From Campylobacter vulpis (lineage in GTDB: Bacteria; Campylobacterota; Campylobacteria; Campylobacterales; Campylobacteraceae), in the NCBI RefSeq assembly GCF_014217995.1, contig NZ_CP041617.1:1488001-1552000 (forward strand): DNA of 64,000 nt, given 5' to 3'. The position numbers and the translations under genes were made by a program. Of this stretch, positions 16,616 through 26,511 are shown in pieces (positions within the stretch are counted from its first letter, which is position 1; every line of letters starts with the position of its first letter). The notes beneath the pieces are model-generated. The model was given only the letters and a program-made list of their open reading frames with translations, had not been told where the DNA came from and did no database searches.

Positions 16616-19402
16616 TTATACTCCGTCTTTTGAAATTCGGCACAAGCCACCCTTAGTTTCTGGAATTTGACACATAATGTCATAACCATAATTTGTTACC
16701 GTATTTGCACTTTCTCCACTTGCATAAGGCTTTGTACCTTCAGGAAAATTATGCGTTAAATCCACGCCTTGCATTACGCCTGTAAAGTGGAAAGGAAGGA
16801 AAATCATATCTTCAGCTACGCCGTTGTTGATTTTCACACGCACTTTAATCTTCGTGCCCTCAGGCGAATGCACCCATATCATATCGCCTTTTTTAATATT
16901 TTCTTGTTGAGCTAATTTTTCATTAATCTCACAAAACATCTCAGGCGTCAGGCGAGTAAGATACATAGAAGCCCTATTTTCCATACCTGCACCGTTCATA
17001 TTGACAAGACGCGCAGTAACAAGATTAAGAGGAAATTCCTTAGAATAATCCTTAGCCTGCTGCACGGAAATAAATTTCGTATCCACTCTATAAAGAGCTT
17101 TTTGGTCTTCAAAGCTAGGATATTTTTGCACCAAATCATTTCTTGGAGAGTGAAGTGGCTCTCTGTGAAGCGGAATTTGATCTTTAAAGGTCCATACCAC
17201 AGCTCTAGCCTTAGCGTTACCATAAGGCACTATGCCTTTTTCCATACATTTTGTAGCGATGATATTACTCGCATCTAAAGCCCAAGTTGGACCCATTTTA
17301 GCCTTTTCTTCTTCACTTAATGTGATGCCTAAAACCTTTTCTATATTATCCTTAGTGATTTGCGGATACCCTGTATTTATCGGCGAATTTAGTGGAGCAT
17401 TTTTAGCTAAAAGGCTTTCACCTTCATACTCAAGCCCAAAATTATTTCTAAAGCCCATACCACCCTTAGCCACTTCGATGTCGGTATTGTAAAGCACAGG
17501 AGAGCCTGGATGCTTTTCACTCCAACAAGGCCAAGGAAGTCCAAAATACTCTCCCTTTACCTCACCTTCTTTACCCTCAAGTGTGATTTCATCAAATTTA
17601 TCCCAGTTTAGTGCGTGTTTTTTAAGCCTTTCAGGACTCCAGCCATTAAGCCCAATGCTACGAATCGCCCCAGTAAATTCTCTTGTAGCATTTTCAGGCC
17701 AAACAATTTGTCCATTTTCATCGCGTAAGGTTTTAGTAAAGTCTTCATAAAAACCTAGTTTTTTTGCAAGTTCAAATAAAATTTCTTGATCTTCCTTACT
17801 TTCATAAAGCGGCTCTACAACTTTAAATCTCCACTGCCCGCTACGATTTGTTGCTGTAACGCTTCCGCTTGTTTCAAACTGCGTTGCCGCAGGGAGGAGA
17901 TAAACTCCGTCTTTACGCTCGGCTATGATGCCCGCTTCATTGACAAAAGGATCAGCCAAAACCAAAAGCTCTAAAGCCTCCAAGCCCTCTTTAACCTTAG
18001 CTTGTTGGGCAGTTGAAGTGATACCATTACCTAATACAACTAGGGCTTTAAGAGCTGTGCCTGCATTGTCGATTTTATCATTTCCGTCCTTGCCATTTAA
18101 AGCCGCAGCCCACCATCTAGCAAGGCTTAAGCCCGTTTTATGCATCCACTCTTTGCTGACGAAATTTCCTAAAAGCCACTCATAATCCACACCCCAAATC
18201 TGTGCGTAATATCTCCAACTTGCTTCATTTAAAGGATAATAGCCGGGTAAATTTTCACTCAAACAAGCCACATCGGACGCACCTTGCACATTGTCGTGTC
18301 CTCTTAAAATATTCACTCCACCGCCAAATTTACCGATATTACCAAGCACCATTTGCACAATAGGTGCTAAACGTGTATTAGAAGTGCCTACGGTGTGTTG
18401 GGTAAGTCCCATAGCCCAAATGAGCGTTGTAGGCTTATTTTTAGCGACTTCAAGAGCAATTTCTCTTAATTTAGTCTCTGGTATGCCTGTAACATTTTCA
18501 ACCTCTTTAGCGTCCCATTTTGCCGCTTCTTCTCTAATTTTATCAATGCCAAAAACCCTTTCATCAAGGTATTTTGTATCCTCTAAACCTTCATCAAAGA
18601 TAATTTTAAGCATACCATACATAAAGGCTATATCAGTGCCCGGACGAATTTGTGCGTAAATGTCCGCCTTTGCTGCACTTTTTGTAAAACGAGGATCAAC
18701 AACGATAAGTTTTGCACCCTTTTCCTTAGCTTTTAAGAAATGTCTAAAACCCACAGGATGATTTACAGCTGGATTTGCTCCTATAATGAAAATACATTTT
18801 GACCTTTGTATATCGCCAAGATGATTTGTCATCGCGCCATAACCAAATGTATTCGCCACACCGGCGACTGTTGCACTATGTCAAATTCTAGCTTGATGGT
18901 CTATATTATTTGTTCCAAAAAAGGCAGCAAATTTACGGATATAATAGGCTTGTTCATTGCTTAATTTCGCAGAACCTATAAACATCACGCTTTCAGGATT
19001 TTCCTTACGATAAGCGGCTAATTTTTCTCCTATTTCGCTTAAAGCTTGCTCGTAACTTATGCGTTTCCATTCGCCATTTTCTTTTTTCATAGGGTATTTT
19101 AAACGCACATGAGAACGCACCATATCAATCATATCAGAACCCTTACAGCAATGTCCCCCAAAGCTCACAGGGTGATCTTGGGCGATTTCTTGCCTAAGCC
19201 AAACGCCATTTTGCACTTCAGCGATAACTCCACAGCCCACAGAACAAGCAGTGCAAACACTTCTTATCTTTTTGCTTCCTTCAAAAGCCTCACTTAGCTC
19301 ACTTTCCCTAGCCTCTCTTAAGACCTCACTACGCCCTAAAAGCGGAGTCGCAAGGCTTGAAAGTGCTGCCATTTTCAAAAATGAACGACGATTTAATTTC
19401 AT
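16616..19402 (-). CDS. fdhA: Selenocysteine formate dehydrogenase catalytic subunit
   Basis: One gene of 929 codons read through an in-frame TGA (18883-18881, residue 174). Upstream of it are a TAT signal (RRSFLK), CTACSVGCG for a [4Fe-4S] cluster and NNIDHQARI; directly after comes HSATVAGVANTFGYGA, the sequence that follows the Mo-ligating selenocysteine in FdhA proteins. The rest is the molybdopterin oxidoreductase domain with a C-terminal dinucleotide-binding region. It oxidises formate in the periplasm. An ordinary gene finder will split it into a 173-residue piece and a 747-residue piece. SelD and FdhD for it are at 56-59 kb. Confidence 0.95.
18854..18866 (-). promoter_or_regulatory. 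Bacterial SECIS hairpin of fdhA
   Basis: Fifteen to 27 nt after the TGA the minus-strand mRNA can form CGCC-GGTGT-GGCG, a GC stem with a short G/U-containing apical loop, at the distance used by SelB-dependent bSECIS elements. Seen by eye, not folded by program. Confidence 0.65.
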
Positions 19403-19593
19403 TATTCAGCCTTTATGTAGTATTTTTCCCAGTTAGCACTTCTTTGATAAAGCACTTCCTTTTTTTTACTCTTTCCGCGAACAAGTTTATTTTCGGCTTT
19501 TTCTTCGCCAAAAGCCACACTTGTCGCACCTAAAACGCCTACTCCAGCTAAGGCTAGGGCAGAGTTTTTAAGAAATTTCCTGCGTTTTTCCAA
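19402..19593 (-). CDS. Small TAT-signal protein of the formate dehydrogenase operon
   Basis: A 63-residue protein with a twin-arginine signal (KRRKFLKNSALALAGVGVLG) and a short basic mature part ending YQRSANWEKYYIKAE. It corresponds by place to C. jejuni Cj1513c. Its stop overlaps the fdhA start (TAATG). It is often annotated as a formate dehydrogenase-associated periplasmic protein; its job is not known, though co-translation with fdhA suggests a role in maturation or membrane attachment. Confidence 0.8.
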   Translation of the reverse strand: MEKRRKFLKNSALALAGVGVLGATSVAFGEEKAENKLVRGKSKKKEVLYQRSANWEKYYIKAE

Positions 19594-20281
19594 GCTTTCT
19601 CCTTTGTTTGTTAGTTTCTCTCCTTAAAAATTCAGATCTAGAAAGGTCATTTTGCACCTTTTTACTTTGTGTTTTTATAGGCTTTTCAAGCTCAAAACAA
19701 AATCTTTCAAATTCCATAAAAGCCACACCTATTAAAGCCACTTCTTTAAATAATAAAGCAGCCTCATTGACCAAGATAAGATTAAAAAATTCATCGATGT
19801 TAGGATTAATAAGCCTTTCAAAAAGCTCTTTTGCTAAATCATCATTTTTTTCTCTTAAAAATTCACTCATTAAAAGAAAACAAAAGCCGACACTATCTTC
19901 GCCTTCTTTAAAAAAAGCTTCATTTCTTCTTAGCTTACTTTTGATAAGAATTTGACGCACTAAAAGCAAGGCATTTGAATTTTCAAATCCCTCTTCTATG
20001 TAAGAAAAAGTCGTAGGAATAGCACTTTTTAAAGCTAAAAATAAAAGGTCATACTCTTTAATGAGCTTTTGCATATCTTGTGGAGTTTTCAAATTTTCAA
20101 GCAAAAAAGCAAAATTTGTCTTTAAAGTATCATCAAAAATGCACTCATTCATCGCATTGAGATACTGAGTCAAATTTGCTAATCTATTTTTAGAAAAAGA
20201 AAAAGAAAAAACCTCACCAAAGCATTGATAATAAAGACTCCTAGCAGATCTTAAATTCTCTAAATTCACACTTTTCCCCAA
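19568..20281 (-). CDS. TorD-like chaperone for formate dehydrogenase
   Basis: A 237-residue all-helical cytoplasmic protein, opening with NLRSARSLYYQCFGEVFSF and containing KLIKEYDLLFLAL and DSVGFCFLLMSEFLREKND, the layout of TorD/DmsD redox-enzyme maturation proteins that bind twin-arginine leaders. First gene of the fdh operon and overlapping the small TAT gene by 26 nt. It likely proofreads FdhA before export. Confidence 0.8.
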   Translation of the reverse strand: MGKSVNLENLRSARSLYYQCFGEVFSFSFSKNRLANLTQYLNAMNECIFDDTLKTNFAFLLENLKTPQDMQKLIKEYDLLFLALKSAIPTTFSYIEEGFENSNALLLVRQILIKSKLRRNEAFFKEGEDSVGFCFLLMSEFLREKNDDLAKELFERLINPNIDEFFNLILVNEAALLFKEVALIGVAFMEFERFCFELEKPIKTQSKKVQNDLSRSEFLRRETNKQRRKLGKTQEIS

Positions 20282-20569
20282 CTTTTTTAAGACTTGTTTT
20301 TAGGGCAGATAATATTATGCAAAAATTGCCTATTACGCACTCTAAGCCTCTTTAAAACTTGCTTGTATCATAATACTATTTGATTTAAAAAAAACTGAAA
20401 TTTATAAAAATTTTTACACTTTCATTATATGATAAATGATATTAAAAATACCAAAATTTAGTATTTTAAATCATTTTTGAAAAATTATTTGAATATAAAA
20501 TTTTTACATTTTTTAAAGAAAATTTGACAAAGATGTGAAAATTATTTTATGTTTTATTGACATAATAAA

Positions 20570-21718
20570 TCAATTTCTTTTTGCATAATCTTCATAAGAA
20601 AATTTTCTAATCATCTCAAGCTTTTTTTCCTTGGTATAAAGCATTAAATTTGGCAAAATAACGCCATTAAAAGTCGTGTTTTTGACGATAGAATAATGAA
20701 TTTGATCCAAAAAGACGATTTTATCGCCCCTTTTAAGCGGACTTTTAAAGGCATATTCCCCCATTACATCACCTGCTAAACAAGTATTTCCCGCTAACAA
20801 ATATGCCATTTCATCTTCTTTTAAACTTGAAATTTGCTCTCCTTCCCTCGTGCTTAAAATCCTAGCATTTAAAACCTCGCTCGTATAAGGCATGATGATA
20901 GTATCAGGCATATGTGCCTCGCTTGAAGTGTCTAAAATAGCTATGTGCTTTTCATTTTCAACTATGTCGATAACAGAAGCGACCAAAACGCCTGTTTGCC
21001 AGCCCACAGCCTCACCCGGCTCTAAATACACTTGCACCCCAAATTTATCGCTAAATTTCTTACAAAGAGCGATGAGTTTCTCCACATCATAGCCCTTTTT
21101 TGTGATGTGATGTCCTCCACCAAAATTCACCCATTTCATCTGTGTAAGCCACTTACCAAATTTAGCCTCAAAAGCTTTTAAAACTGCCTCTAAAGCCTCC
21201 GCACTTTCCTCACATAAGGCGTGAAAATGTAGCCCACTTACCTCACTTAAATCTGCATTTTCTAAATTTTTGCTTAAAATTCCAAGTCTAGAATATCGCC
21301 CACAAGGATTATAAAGCTCTTTTGGCGCTAAGGAATACTCGGGATTACAACGCAGCCCTAAAGATTTAGCCTTAGCCTTTTCTTTAAAATGATGAAATTG
21401 ATGTAAAGAATTAAAAACGATATGATGAGAAAGCTCTGCAACTTCATCAAATTCCTCATCTTTAAAAGCGGGCGAAAAAGTATGAATTTCTTTATCCATA
21501 AATTCTTTAGCAAATTTCGCTTCCCAAAGTCCGCTACAAGTGCAGCCGTGCAGGTATTCCCCTACGATTTTCATCGCTCCAGAAAAGGCAAAGCCCTTTA
21601 AGGCTAAAAGCACCTTTGCTCCACTTTCCTCACTCACTTTAGCTAAAAGTTCGCAATTTCTTCTTAATTTATCTTCTTCTAAAATGTAAGCTGGTGTTTG
21701 AATTGTTTCATAAAACAT
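20570..21718 (-). CDS. nspC: Carboxynorspermidine decarboxylase
   Basis: A 382-residue fold-III PLP decarboxylase. LLALKGFAF holds the PLP lysine, VNFGGGHHITKKGYD the glycine-rich phosphate loop, EPGEAVGW the phosphate/substrate region and AGNTCLAGDVMGEY the active-site Cys motif. It decarboxylates carboxy(nor)spermidine, the last step of spermidine synthesis in campylobacters. Divergent from cueO. Confidence 0.92.
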   Translation of the reverse strand: MFYETIQTPAYILEEDKLRRNCELLAKVSEESGAKVLLALKGFAFSGAMKIVGEYLHGCTCSGLWEAKFAKEFMDKEIHTFSPAFKDEEFDEVAELSHHIVFNSLHQFHHFKEKAKAKSLGLRCNPEYSLAPKELYNPCGRYSRLGILSKNLENADLSEVSGLHFHALCEESAEALEAVLKAFEAKFGKWLTQMKWVNFGGGHHITKKGYDVEKLIALCKKFSDKFGVQVYLEPGEAVGWQTGVLVASVIDIVENEKHIAILDTSSEAHMPDTIIMPYTSEVLNARILSTREGEQISSLKEDEMAYLLAGNTCLAGDVMGEYAFKSPLKRGDKIVFLDQIHYSIVKNTTFNGVILPNLMLYTKEKKLEMIRKFSYEDYAKRN

Positions 21719-21843
21719 TATTTTTCCTTAATTAAATTGCCAAATCATAACAAAATTAACACAATAATTCACAATAAACATTTACAAAAAATTTTAAAAA
21801 AATGGTTACAATTATCAAAAATTAATAGACATAAGGAAAATTT

Positions 21844-23391
21844 ATGAATAGAAGAAATTTTTTAAAATTTAACGCACTAAGCCTGGCAAGTTTAGGCATA
21901 GCCTACGCTAATCCTATGCAAAGCCACCACATGCATCATAGCGTTAATCATACGAATTTAAATACTTCTTTTATCAATTTTGCTCCCAAAAATTTAAAGC
22001 TTTTAGATCCTAATATTTTTCCGCAAGGAGAAATGCTAAAAGCCTTACCTCTACTTCAAAATGAAAGCAAAAAGAGAAATTTTTTCCGTGCAAAAATTGA
22101 CATTGAAGAAAGCGAAATGGAACTCATTAAAGGTAAAAAAACTAAATTTTATACTTACAATGGCTCAATTCCAGCTCCAAAAATAGAAGTTTTTGAAGAA
22201 GATGTCGTTGAAATCATCGTTAAAAATAAACTCAAAGAGCCTACAACCATACATTGGCACGGAGTTTTAGTTCCACCTGAGCAAGATGGAAATCCTCACG
22301 ATCCCATTTTAGCTGGAGAAGAAAGACTATATCGTTTTACAATCCCTAAAGACAGTGCAGGGACTTACTGGTATCATCCGCATCCGCATTTTATTAGCTC
22401 TAAGCAAGTTTCTATGGGTTTGGCTGGGGCTTTTGTAGTGAGGGCTAAAAAAGATGCTTTAAGTCATCTTAAAGAAAAAGATTTGATGATAAGCGATTTA
22501 CGACTTGATGAAAACGCTCAAATTTCAAATAATCACCTTGTTGATTGGCTTAATGGCAGGGAGGGGGAATTTGTGCTTATTAATGGGCAGTTTAAGCCTA
22601 AAATTACCCTTAGCACAAAGGAACGCATCCGCATTTACAACGCCACCGCGGCAAGGTATTTAAATTTACGCATACAAGGGGCTAAATTTATCCTTGTCGG
22701 CACTGATGGGGGCTTGATAGAAAAACCACTTTTTAAAGATGAGCTTTTTTTAGGCCCCGCTTCAAGGGCGGAATTTTTAATCTCTGTGCCAGAGGGTGGC
22801 GAATTTAAGCTAGAAAGTCTTTATTATGATAGGGATAAAATGATGGTAAAAGAAGAGCCTAGCACACTTTTTCTAGCTGATATTAGTATAAAAAAAGAAA
22901 ATATAGAACTTCCAAAAGCTTTAAAACAATTCAAGCCTTTAGAAGAGCCTAAGGAATTTAAAGAAGTGATTATGAGTGAAGATCATACGCAAATGCACGG
23001 CTTGATGAAAAAAGGCGAAGAGGACTTAAAAAAGGCTTTAGCTTCGATGTTTTTACTCAATAATAAAATTTATGATTTAAAACGCATTGATTTAAGATCT
23101 AAGGTGGGGGTTGTTGAAGATTGGATTATTATTAACAAATCTCATATGGATCATCCTTTTCACATACACGGGACGCAGTTTGAACTCATTTCATCAAAAT
23201 TAAATGGCAAGATTAAAAAAGCCGAATTTAGAGCCTTAAGAGATACGATTAATGTCCGTCCCAATGAAGAATTAAGGCTTAGAATGAAACAAGATTTTAA
23301 GGGGCTTAGAATGTATCATTGTCATATTTTAGAACACGAGGATTTAGGTATGATGGGAAATTTGGAGGTTGAAGATAATGGTAACGATTGA
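21844..23391 (+). CDS. cueO: Periplasmic multicopper oxidase
   Basis: A 515-residue protein with a TAT signal (MNRRNFLKFNALSLASLGIA). Copper sites are visible in order: TIHWHG, WYHPHPH, HPFHIHG and the terminal MYHCHILEHEDLGMM that holds type 1, 2 and 3 copper ligands. A short Met/His stretch near the N-terminus (MQSHHMHHSVNH) may bind Cu(I). It oxidises Cu(I) for copper tolerance. Corresponds by place and type to Cj1516 of C. jejuni. moaD follows with a 14-nt overlap. Confidence 0.92.
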   Translation: MNRRNFLKFNALSLASLGIAYANPMQSHHMHHSVNHTNLNTSFINFAPKNLKLLDPNIFPQGEMLKALPLLQNESKKRNFFRAKIDIEESEMELIKGKKTKFYTYNGSIPAPKIEVFEEDVVEIIVKNKLKEPTTIHWHGVLVPPEQDGNPHDPILAGEERLYRFTIPKDSAGTYWYHPHPHFISSKQVSMGLAGAFVVRAKKDALSHLKEKDLMISDLRLDENAQISNNHLVDWLNGREGEFVLINGQFKPKITLSTKERIRIYNATAARYLNLRIQGAKFILVGTDGGLIEKPLFKDELFLGPASRAEFLISVPEGGEFKLESLYYDRDKMMVKEEPSTLFLADISIKKENIELPKALKQFKPLEEPKEFKEVIMSEDHTQMHGLMKKGEEDLKKALASMFLLNNKIYDLKRIDLRSKVGVVEDWIIINKSHMDHPFHIHGTQFELISSKLNGKIKKAEFRALRDTINVRPNEELRLRMKQDFKGLRMYHCHILEHEDLGMMGNLEVEDNGND

Positions 23392-23599
23392 ATTTTTAGG
23401 ACCTATCAATAAAGCAAATTTAGAGCTTGAAATCTCCTCTTTAAAAGAGCTTAAGGAAATTTTAAAACAAGATGAGAGCCTAAAAGAGTGGCTTGAGCTT
23501 TGTGCGGTTTGTTTAAATGGCGTTATGGTTTTTGATGAAAATGTCAGTTTAAAAGCAGGGGATAAAATCGCCCTTTTACCACCTGTTTGTGGAGGCTAG
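23378..23599 (+). CDS. moaD: Molybdopterin synthase small subunit
   Basis: A 73-residue ubiquitin-like protein ending in the required Gly-Gly (LLPPVCGG), which is thiocarboxylated to deliver sulfur. I use the ATG at 23378 (MVTIEFLGPINKANLELE) because the frame before it starts only with a TTG inside cueO. Directly abuts moaE. Confidence 0.9.
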   Translation: MVTIEFLGPINKANLELEISSLKELKEILKQDESLKEWLELCAVCLNGVMVFDENVSLKAGDKIALLPPVCGG

Positions 23600-24055
23600 A
23601 TGTTTGAAATTCACAAAGGTGCTTTAAAGATAAGCCTCATTTATGCAAAATGGTATGAAAGCCTTAAGGACAAAAATTGCGGGGCATTTTTGAGCTTTTG
23701 CGGCATAGTGAGAGAAGAGGAAAGTGATGAAAAAAAAGGCATTGTAGAGGCTCTTAGCTTTGAAATTTATGAGCCGCTTTTAAAGGCATGGTTTAAAGGC
23801 TGGGAAGAAAATTACAAAAATGAGGGAGTGAAGTTTTTTTTCGCGCATTCTTTAGGAGAGGTAAAAATTCATCAAAGCTCTTATTTAGCAGGGGTTTTGA
23901 GTAAAAATAGAAAGCTTGGCTTAAAGCTTTTAAATGATTTTGTGGAAGATTTTAAAAAAAGTGCGCCCATTTGGAAATATGATGTGATAAAGGGTGAAAA
24001 AATTTACGCGAAAAAACGCTCTTATAAACTTAAGGGCGCTGGAATTTTAGCTTAA
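23600..24055 (+). CDS. moaE: Molybdopterin synthase large subunit
   Basis: A 151-residue protein with GAFLSFCGIVRE near residue 33, SFEIYEP, RKLGLKLLNDFV and PIWKYDVIKGEKIY, whose lysines contact the pterin. With MoaD it converts cPMP to molybdopterin. The product feeds FdhA in this window. Confidence 0.92.
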   Translation: MFEIHKGALKISLIYAKWYESLKDKNCGAFLSFCGIVREEESDEKKGIVEALSFEIYEPLLKAWFKGWEENYKNEGVKFFFAHSLGEVKIHQSSYLAGVLSKNRKLGLKLLNDFVEDFKKSAPIWKYDVIKGEKIYAKKRSYKLKGAGILA

Positions 24056-24064
24056 GGATAAACA

Positions 24065-25255
24065 ATGTTAATGTCTTATGAAACAAGTTTAGAGCTTTTA
24101 AAAGCACATATTAAGCCCTATGAAAAGGTGGAGAAAATCGCCCTAACGCAGTGTCTAGGACGCATTTTAGCTCAAAATATAAAAGCACCTCAAAACCAGC
24201 CAGAATTCCCCATTTCTGCTATGGACGGCTATGCACTCAAATTTGACGAGCAAGATAAGCCTTTGAGAGTTTTAGGCACAACTCCAGCAGGAAAAATGCC
24301 TGAATTTAAGGTCGAAAGTGGCACTTGCGTGAAAACTTTCACAGGTTCATTAATGAGTGAGGGTAGTGATACTTTGGTGCCTGTGGAAAATGTCGAGCTT
24401 AAAGAGGGGCAAATTTACATTAAAGAGGCGGTTAAAAAAAGTTTTGCGGTGAGAAAAGTGGGGGAAAGTTACCAAAAGGGTGAGCTTTTACTAGCAAAAG
24501 GAACAAAGCTTGATTATAGTGAAATCGCCCTTTTAGCTGAACTTGGCTTTTTTCACATTAGCGTTTTTGTGCGTCCTGTGGTGGGGGTTTTAAGTAGTGG
24601 AAGTGAGATTAAAGATTTAGGCGAGATTTTGGAAAATCCTGCACAAATTCGCTCGTCAAATCACATCGCCTTAGCAAATTTAGCACAAAAATTAGGCTGT
24701 GAGGCTAGAGTCTTCCCCCTTTTAAAAGATGAAGAAAAGCTTACACAAAGCACCTTAGAAAATGCCCTTAAAACTTGCGATATTTTAATCACAACAGGGG
24801 GCGTTTCTATGGGAGATTTTGATTTTTTAAAAAAAGCAGTTAGAGAGTATGAAGTCATCATTGATAAGGTTGATATAAAGCCCGGTCGCCATATCAAAAT
24901 CGCACAATTTGAAGAGAAATTTATCCTTGCCTTACCGGGCTTTCCATACTCTGCTATGGTGATGTTTAATTTATATGCAAGAGAGCTTTTAAACGCTTGG
25001 TTACTTCAGCCTAAAGATTATGTCTGTAAAGCCTTTTTACAGGGCGTTTATAAGAGAAAGTCGCCCCATTTGGAATTTGTCGCTTGTAATGTGGAATTTC
25101 AAAATGGACGCATAGTGGCTAATCTAAAGGGTAAAAAAGAGGGTTCTAGTGCAATTATCAATAATCTTAACCACAAAGCCACCTTGATGATAGTGCCAAA
25201 AGAAAGTGAAATTTTAGAAAATGAAAGCTTGGTTGAAGTGATTTTTATGCCTTAA
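24065..25255 (+). CDS. moeA: Molybdopterin molybdenumtransferase
   Basis: A 396-residue MoeA with all four domains: ISAMDGYAL near residue 50, TGSLMSEGSDTLVPVE, and the MPT-binding TTGGVSMGDFDFLK near residue 244, then GRHIKIAQFEEKFILALPG. It inserts molybdate (or tungstate) into adenylylated molybdopterin. Last gene of the cueO-moaD-moaE-moeA run; a hairpin terminator overlaps its stop. Confidence 0.93.
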   Translation: MLMSYETSLELLKAHIKPYEKVEKIALTQCLGRILAQNIKAPQNQPEFPISAMDGYALKFDEQDKPLRVLGTTPAGKMPEFKVESGTCVKTFTGSLMSEGSDTLVPVENVELKEGQIYIKEAVKKSFAVRKVGESYQKGELLLAKGTKLDYSEIALLAELGFFHISVFVRPVVGVLSSGSEIKDLGEILENPAQIRSSNHIALANLAQKLGCEARVFPLLKDEEKLTQSTLENALKTCDILITTGGVSMGDFDFLKKAVREYEVIIDKVDIKPGRHIKIAQFEEKFILALPGFPYSAMVMFNLYARELLNAWLLQPKDYVCKAFLQGVYKRKSPHLEFVACNVEFQNGRIVANLKGKKEGSSAIINNLNHKATLMIVPKESEILENESLVEVIFMP

Positions 25256-25271
25256 AAAAGGCATAGTTTTT
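25246..25271 (+). terminator. Intrinsic terminator overlapping the moeA stop
   Basis: TATGCCTT and AAGGCATA form an 8-bp stem around AAAA, followed by GTTTTTA. The left arm contains the last codon and the stop of moeA. After it, 25272-25500 holds only AT-rich promoter-like sequence for trxB; I see no CRISPR repeat there. Confidence 0.7.
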
Positions 25272-25512
25272 AGACCGGTGTTGATGATATTTGTCGCCCT
25301 TTTTCATCATAGGTATGTATAAAACTTCCCTTTTTTACTGCTAGGGTAATTGCCATTTTCTGCTTTAATTTAAAATGTGAAAAATGCTATCAAAAAATCA
25401 AGTTCGCCCAGTGATTTTATAAAATATAAATTTTTTAAATAATAATTTTTATTAACTAGCTTTAAGAAAATTTTTGTATCATTAAGCAAAAATAAAATTT
25501 AAAGGAAAAATA

Positions 25513-26448
25513 ATGTTAGATTTGGCAATTATAGGTGGTGGTCCCGCAGGACTTAGTGCGGGACTTTATGCGACAAGAGGCGGTCTTAAAAATGTTGTAA
25601 TGTTTGAAAAGGGTATGCCAGGAGGGCAAATCACTTCAAGCTCTGAAATTGAAAATTACCCCGGAGTTGCACAGGTAATGGACGGAATTTCTTTTATGAC
25701 ACCTTGGAGTGAGCAATGTATGCGTTTTGGCTTAAAGCACGAAATGGTCGGCGTTGAGCAAGTGAGTAAAAATGCAGACGGCACTTTTACAATCAAGCTT
25801 GAGGGGGGTAAGAGTGAAATGGCAAAAGCGGTGATTGTTTGCACAGGTTCAGCACCTAAGAAAGCTGGTTTTAAGGGTGAAGAGGAATTTTTTGGGCGTG
25901 GGGTTAGCACTTGTGCAACTTGCGATGGCTTTTTTTATAAAAATAAAGAAGTCGCCGTTTTAGGTGGGGGTGATACAGCACTTGAAGAGGCTTTATACCT
26001 TGCAAATATTTGTTCTAAAATTTACCTCATTCATCGCCGTGATACATTTAGAGCCGCTCCTAGCACGGTAGAAAAGGTTAAGAAAAATGAGAAAATCGAA
26101 CTCATCACAAATGCAAGTGTTGATGAGGTTTATGGCGATGCAAGTGGGGTTTTGGGCGTAAAACTTAAACTTCAAAATGGCGAGAGAGATTTAAAGGTGC
26201 CGGGAATTTTTACCTTTGTAGGACTTAATGTAAGAAATGAGATTTTAAAGCAAGATGACGGCTCATTTTTGTGTGAAATGGAAGCAGGGGGGCAAGTAAG
26301 CGTTAATCTTAAAATGCAAACAAATATTGCAGGACTTTTTGCCGCAGGGGATTTAAGAAAGGACGCTCCTAAACAAGTCATTTGTGCGGCTGGAGACGGA
26401 GCTGTGGCAGCACTTTCAGCTTTATCTTATATCGAAAATTTGCATTAA
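25513..26448 (+). CDS. trxB: Thioredoxin reductase
   Basis: A 311-residue flavoprotein. [18 protein letters not shown] is the FAD site, [10 protein letters not shown] holds the redox disulfide, [16 protein letters not shown] the NADPH site and [20 protein letters not shown] the C-terminal FAD motif. It keeps thioredoxin reduced. Monocistronic with its own AAAGGA site and terminator. Confidence 0.95.
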   Translation: MLDLAIIGGGPAGLSAGLYATRGGLKNVVMFEKGMPGGQITSSSEIENYPGVAQVMDGISFMTPWSEQCMRFGLKHEMVGVEQVSKNADGTFTIKLEGGKSEMAKAVIVCTGSAPKKAGFKGEEEFFGRGVSTCATCDGFFYKNKEVAVLGGGDTALEEALYLANICSKIYLIHRRDTFRAAPSTVEKVKKNEKIELITNASVDEVYGDASGVLGVKLKLQNGERDLKVPGIFTFVGLNVRNEILKQDDGSFLCEMEAGGQVSVNLKMQTNIAGLFAAGDLRKDAPKQVICAAGDGAVAALSALSYIENLH

Positions 26449-26450
26449 TT

Positions 26451-26480
26451 TTAGGCTAGGAAAATTAGCCTAATCTTTTT
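26451..26480 (+). terminator. Intrinsic terminator of trxB
   Basis: TTAGGCTA pairs with TAGCCTAA around GGAAAAT, followed by TCTTTTT, starting 3 nt after the trxB stop. Confidence 0.75.
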
Positions 26481-26511
26481 GTGAGTTTTAAGCTAATGCT
26501 TGTTTCACTCT

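Noticed and set aside
16095-18659. Several open frames of 60-120 codons antisense to or shadowing fdhA and fdhB
   Set aside because: They follow the codon bias of the true genes in the wrong frame and have no motifs or ribosome sites.
18881-18883. fdhA as a pseudogene because of the in-frame TGA
   Set aside because: The TGA is at the selenocysteine position with matching flanks, a hairpin, and selD in the same window.
25256-25512. Possible CRISPR array after moeA, where C. jejuni has cas genes and repeats nearby
   Set aside because: No repeated 36-nt units or cas genes are visible; the gap holds a terminator and promoter-like sequence only.
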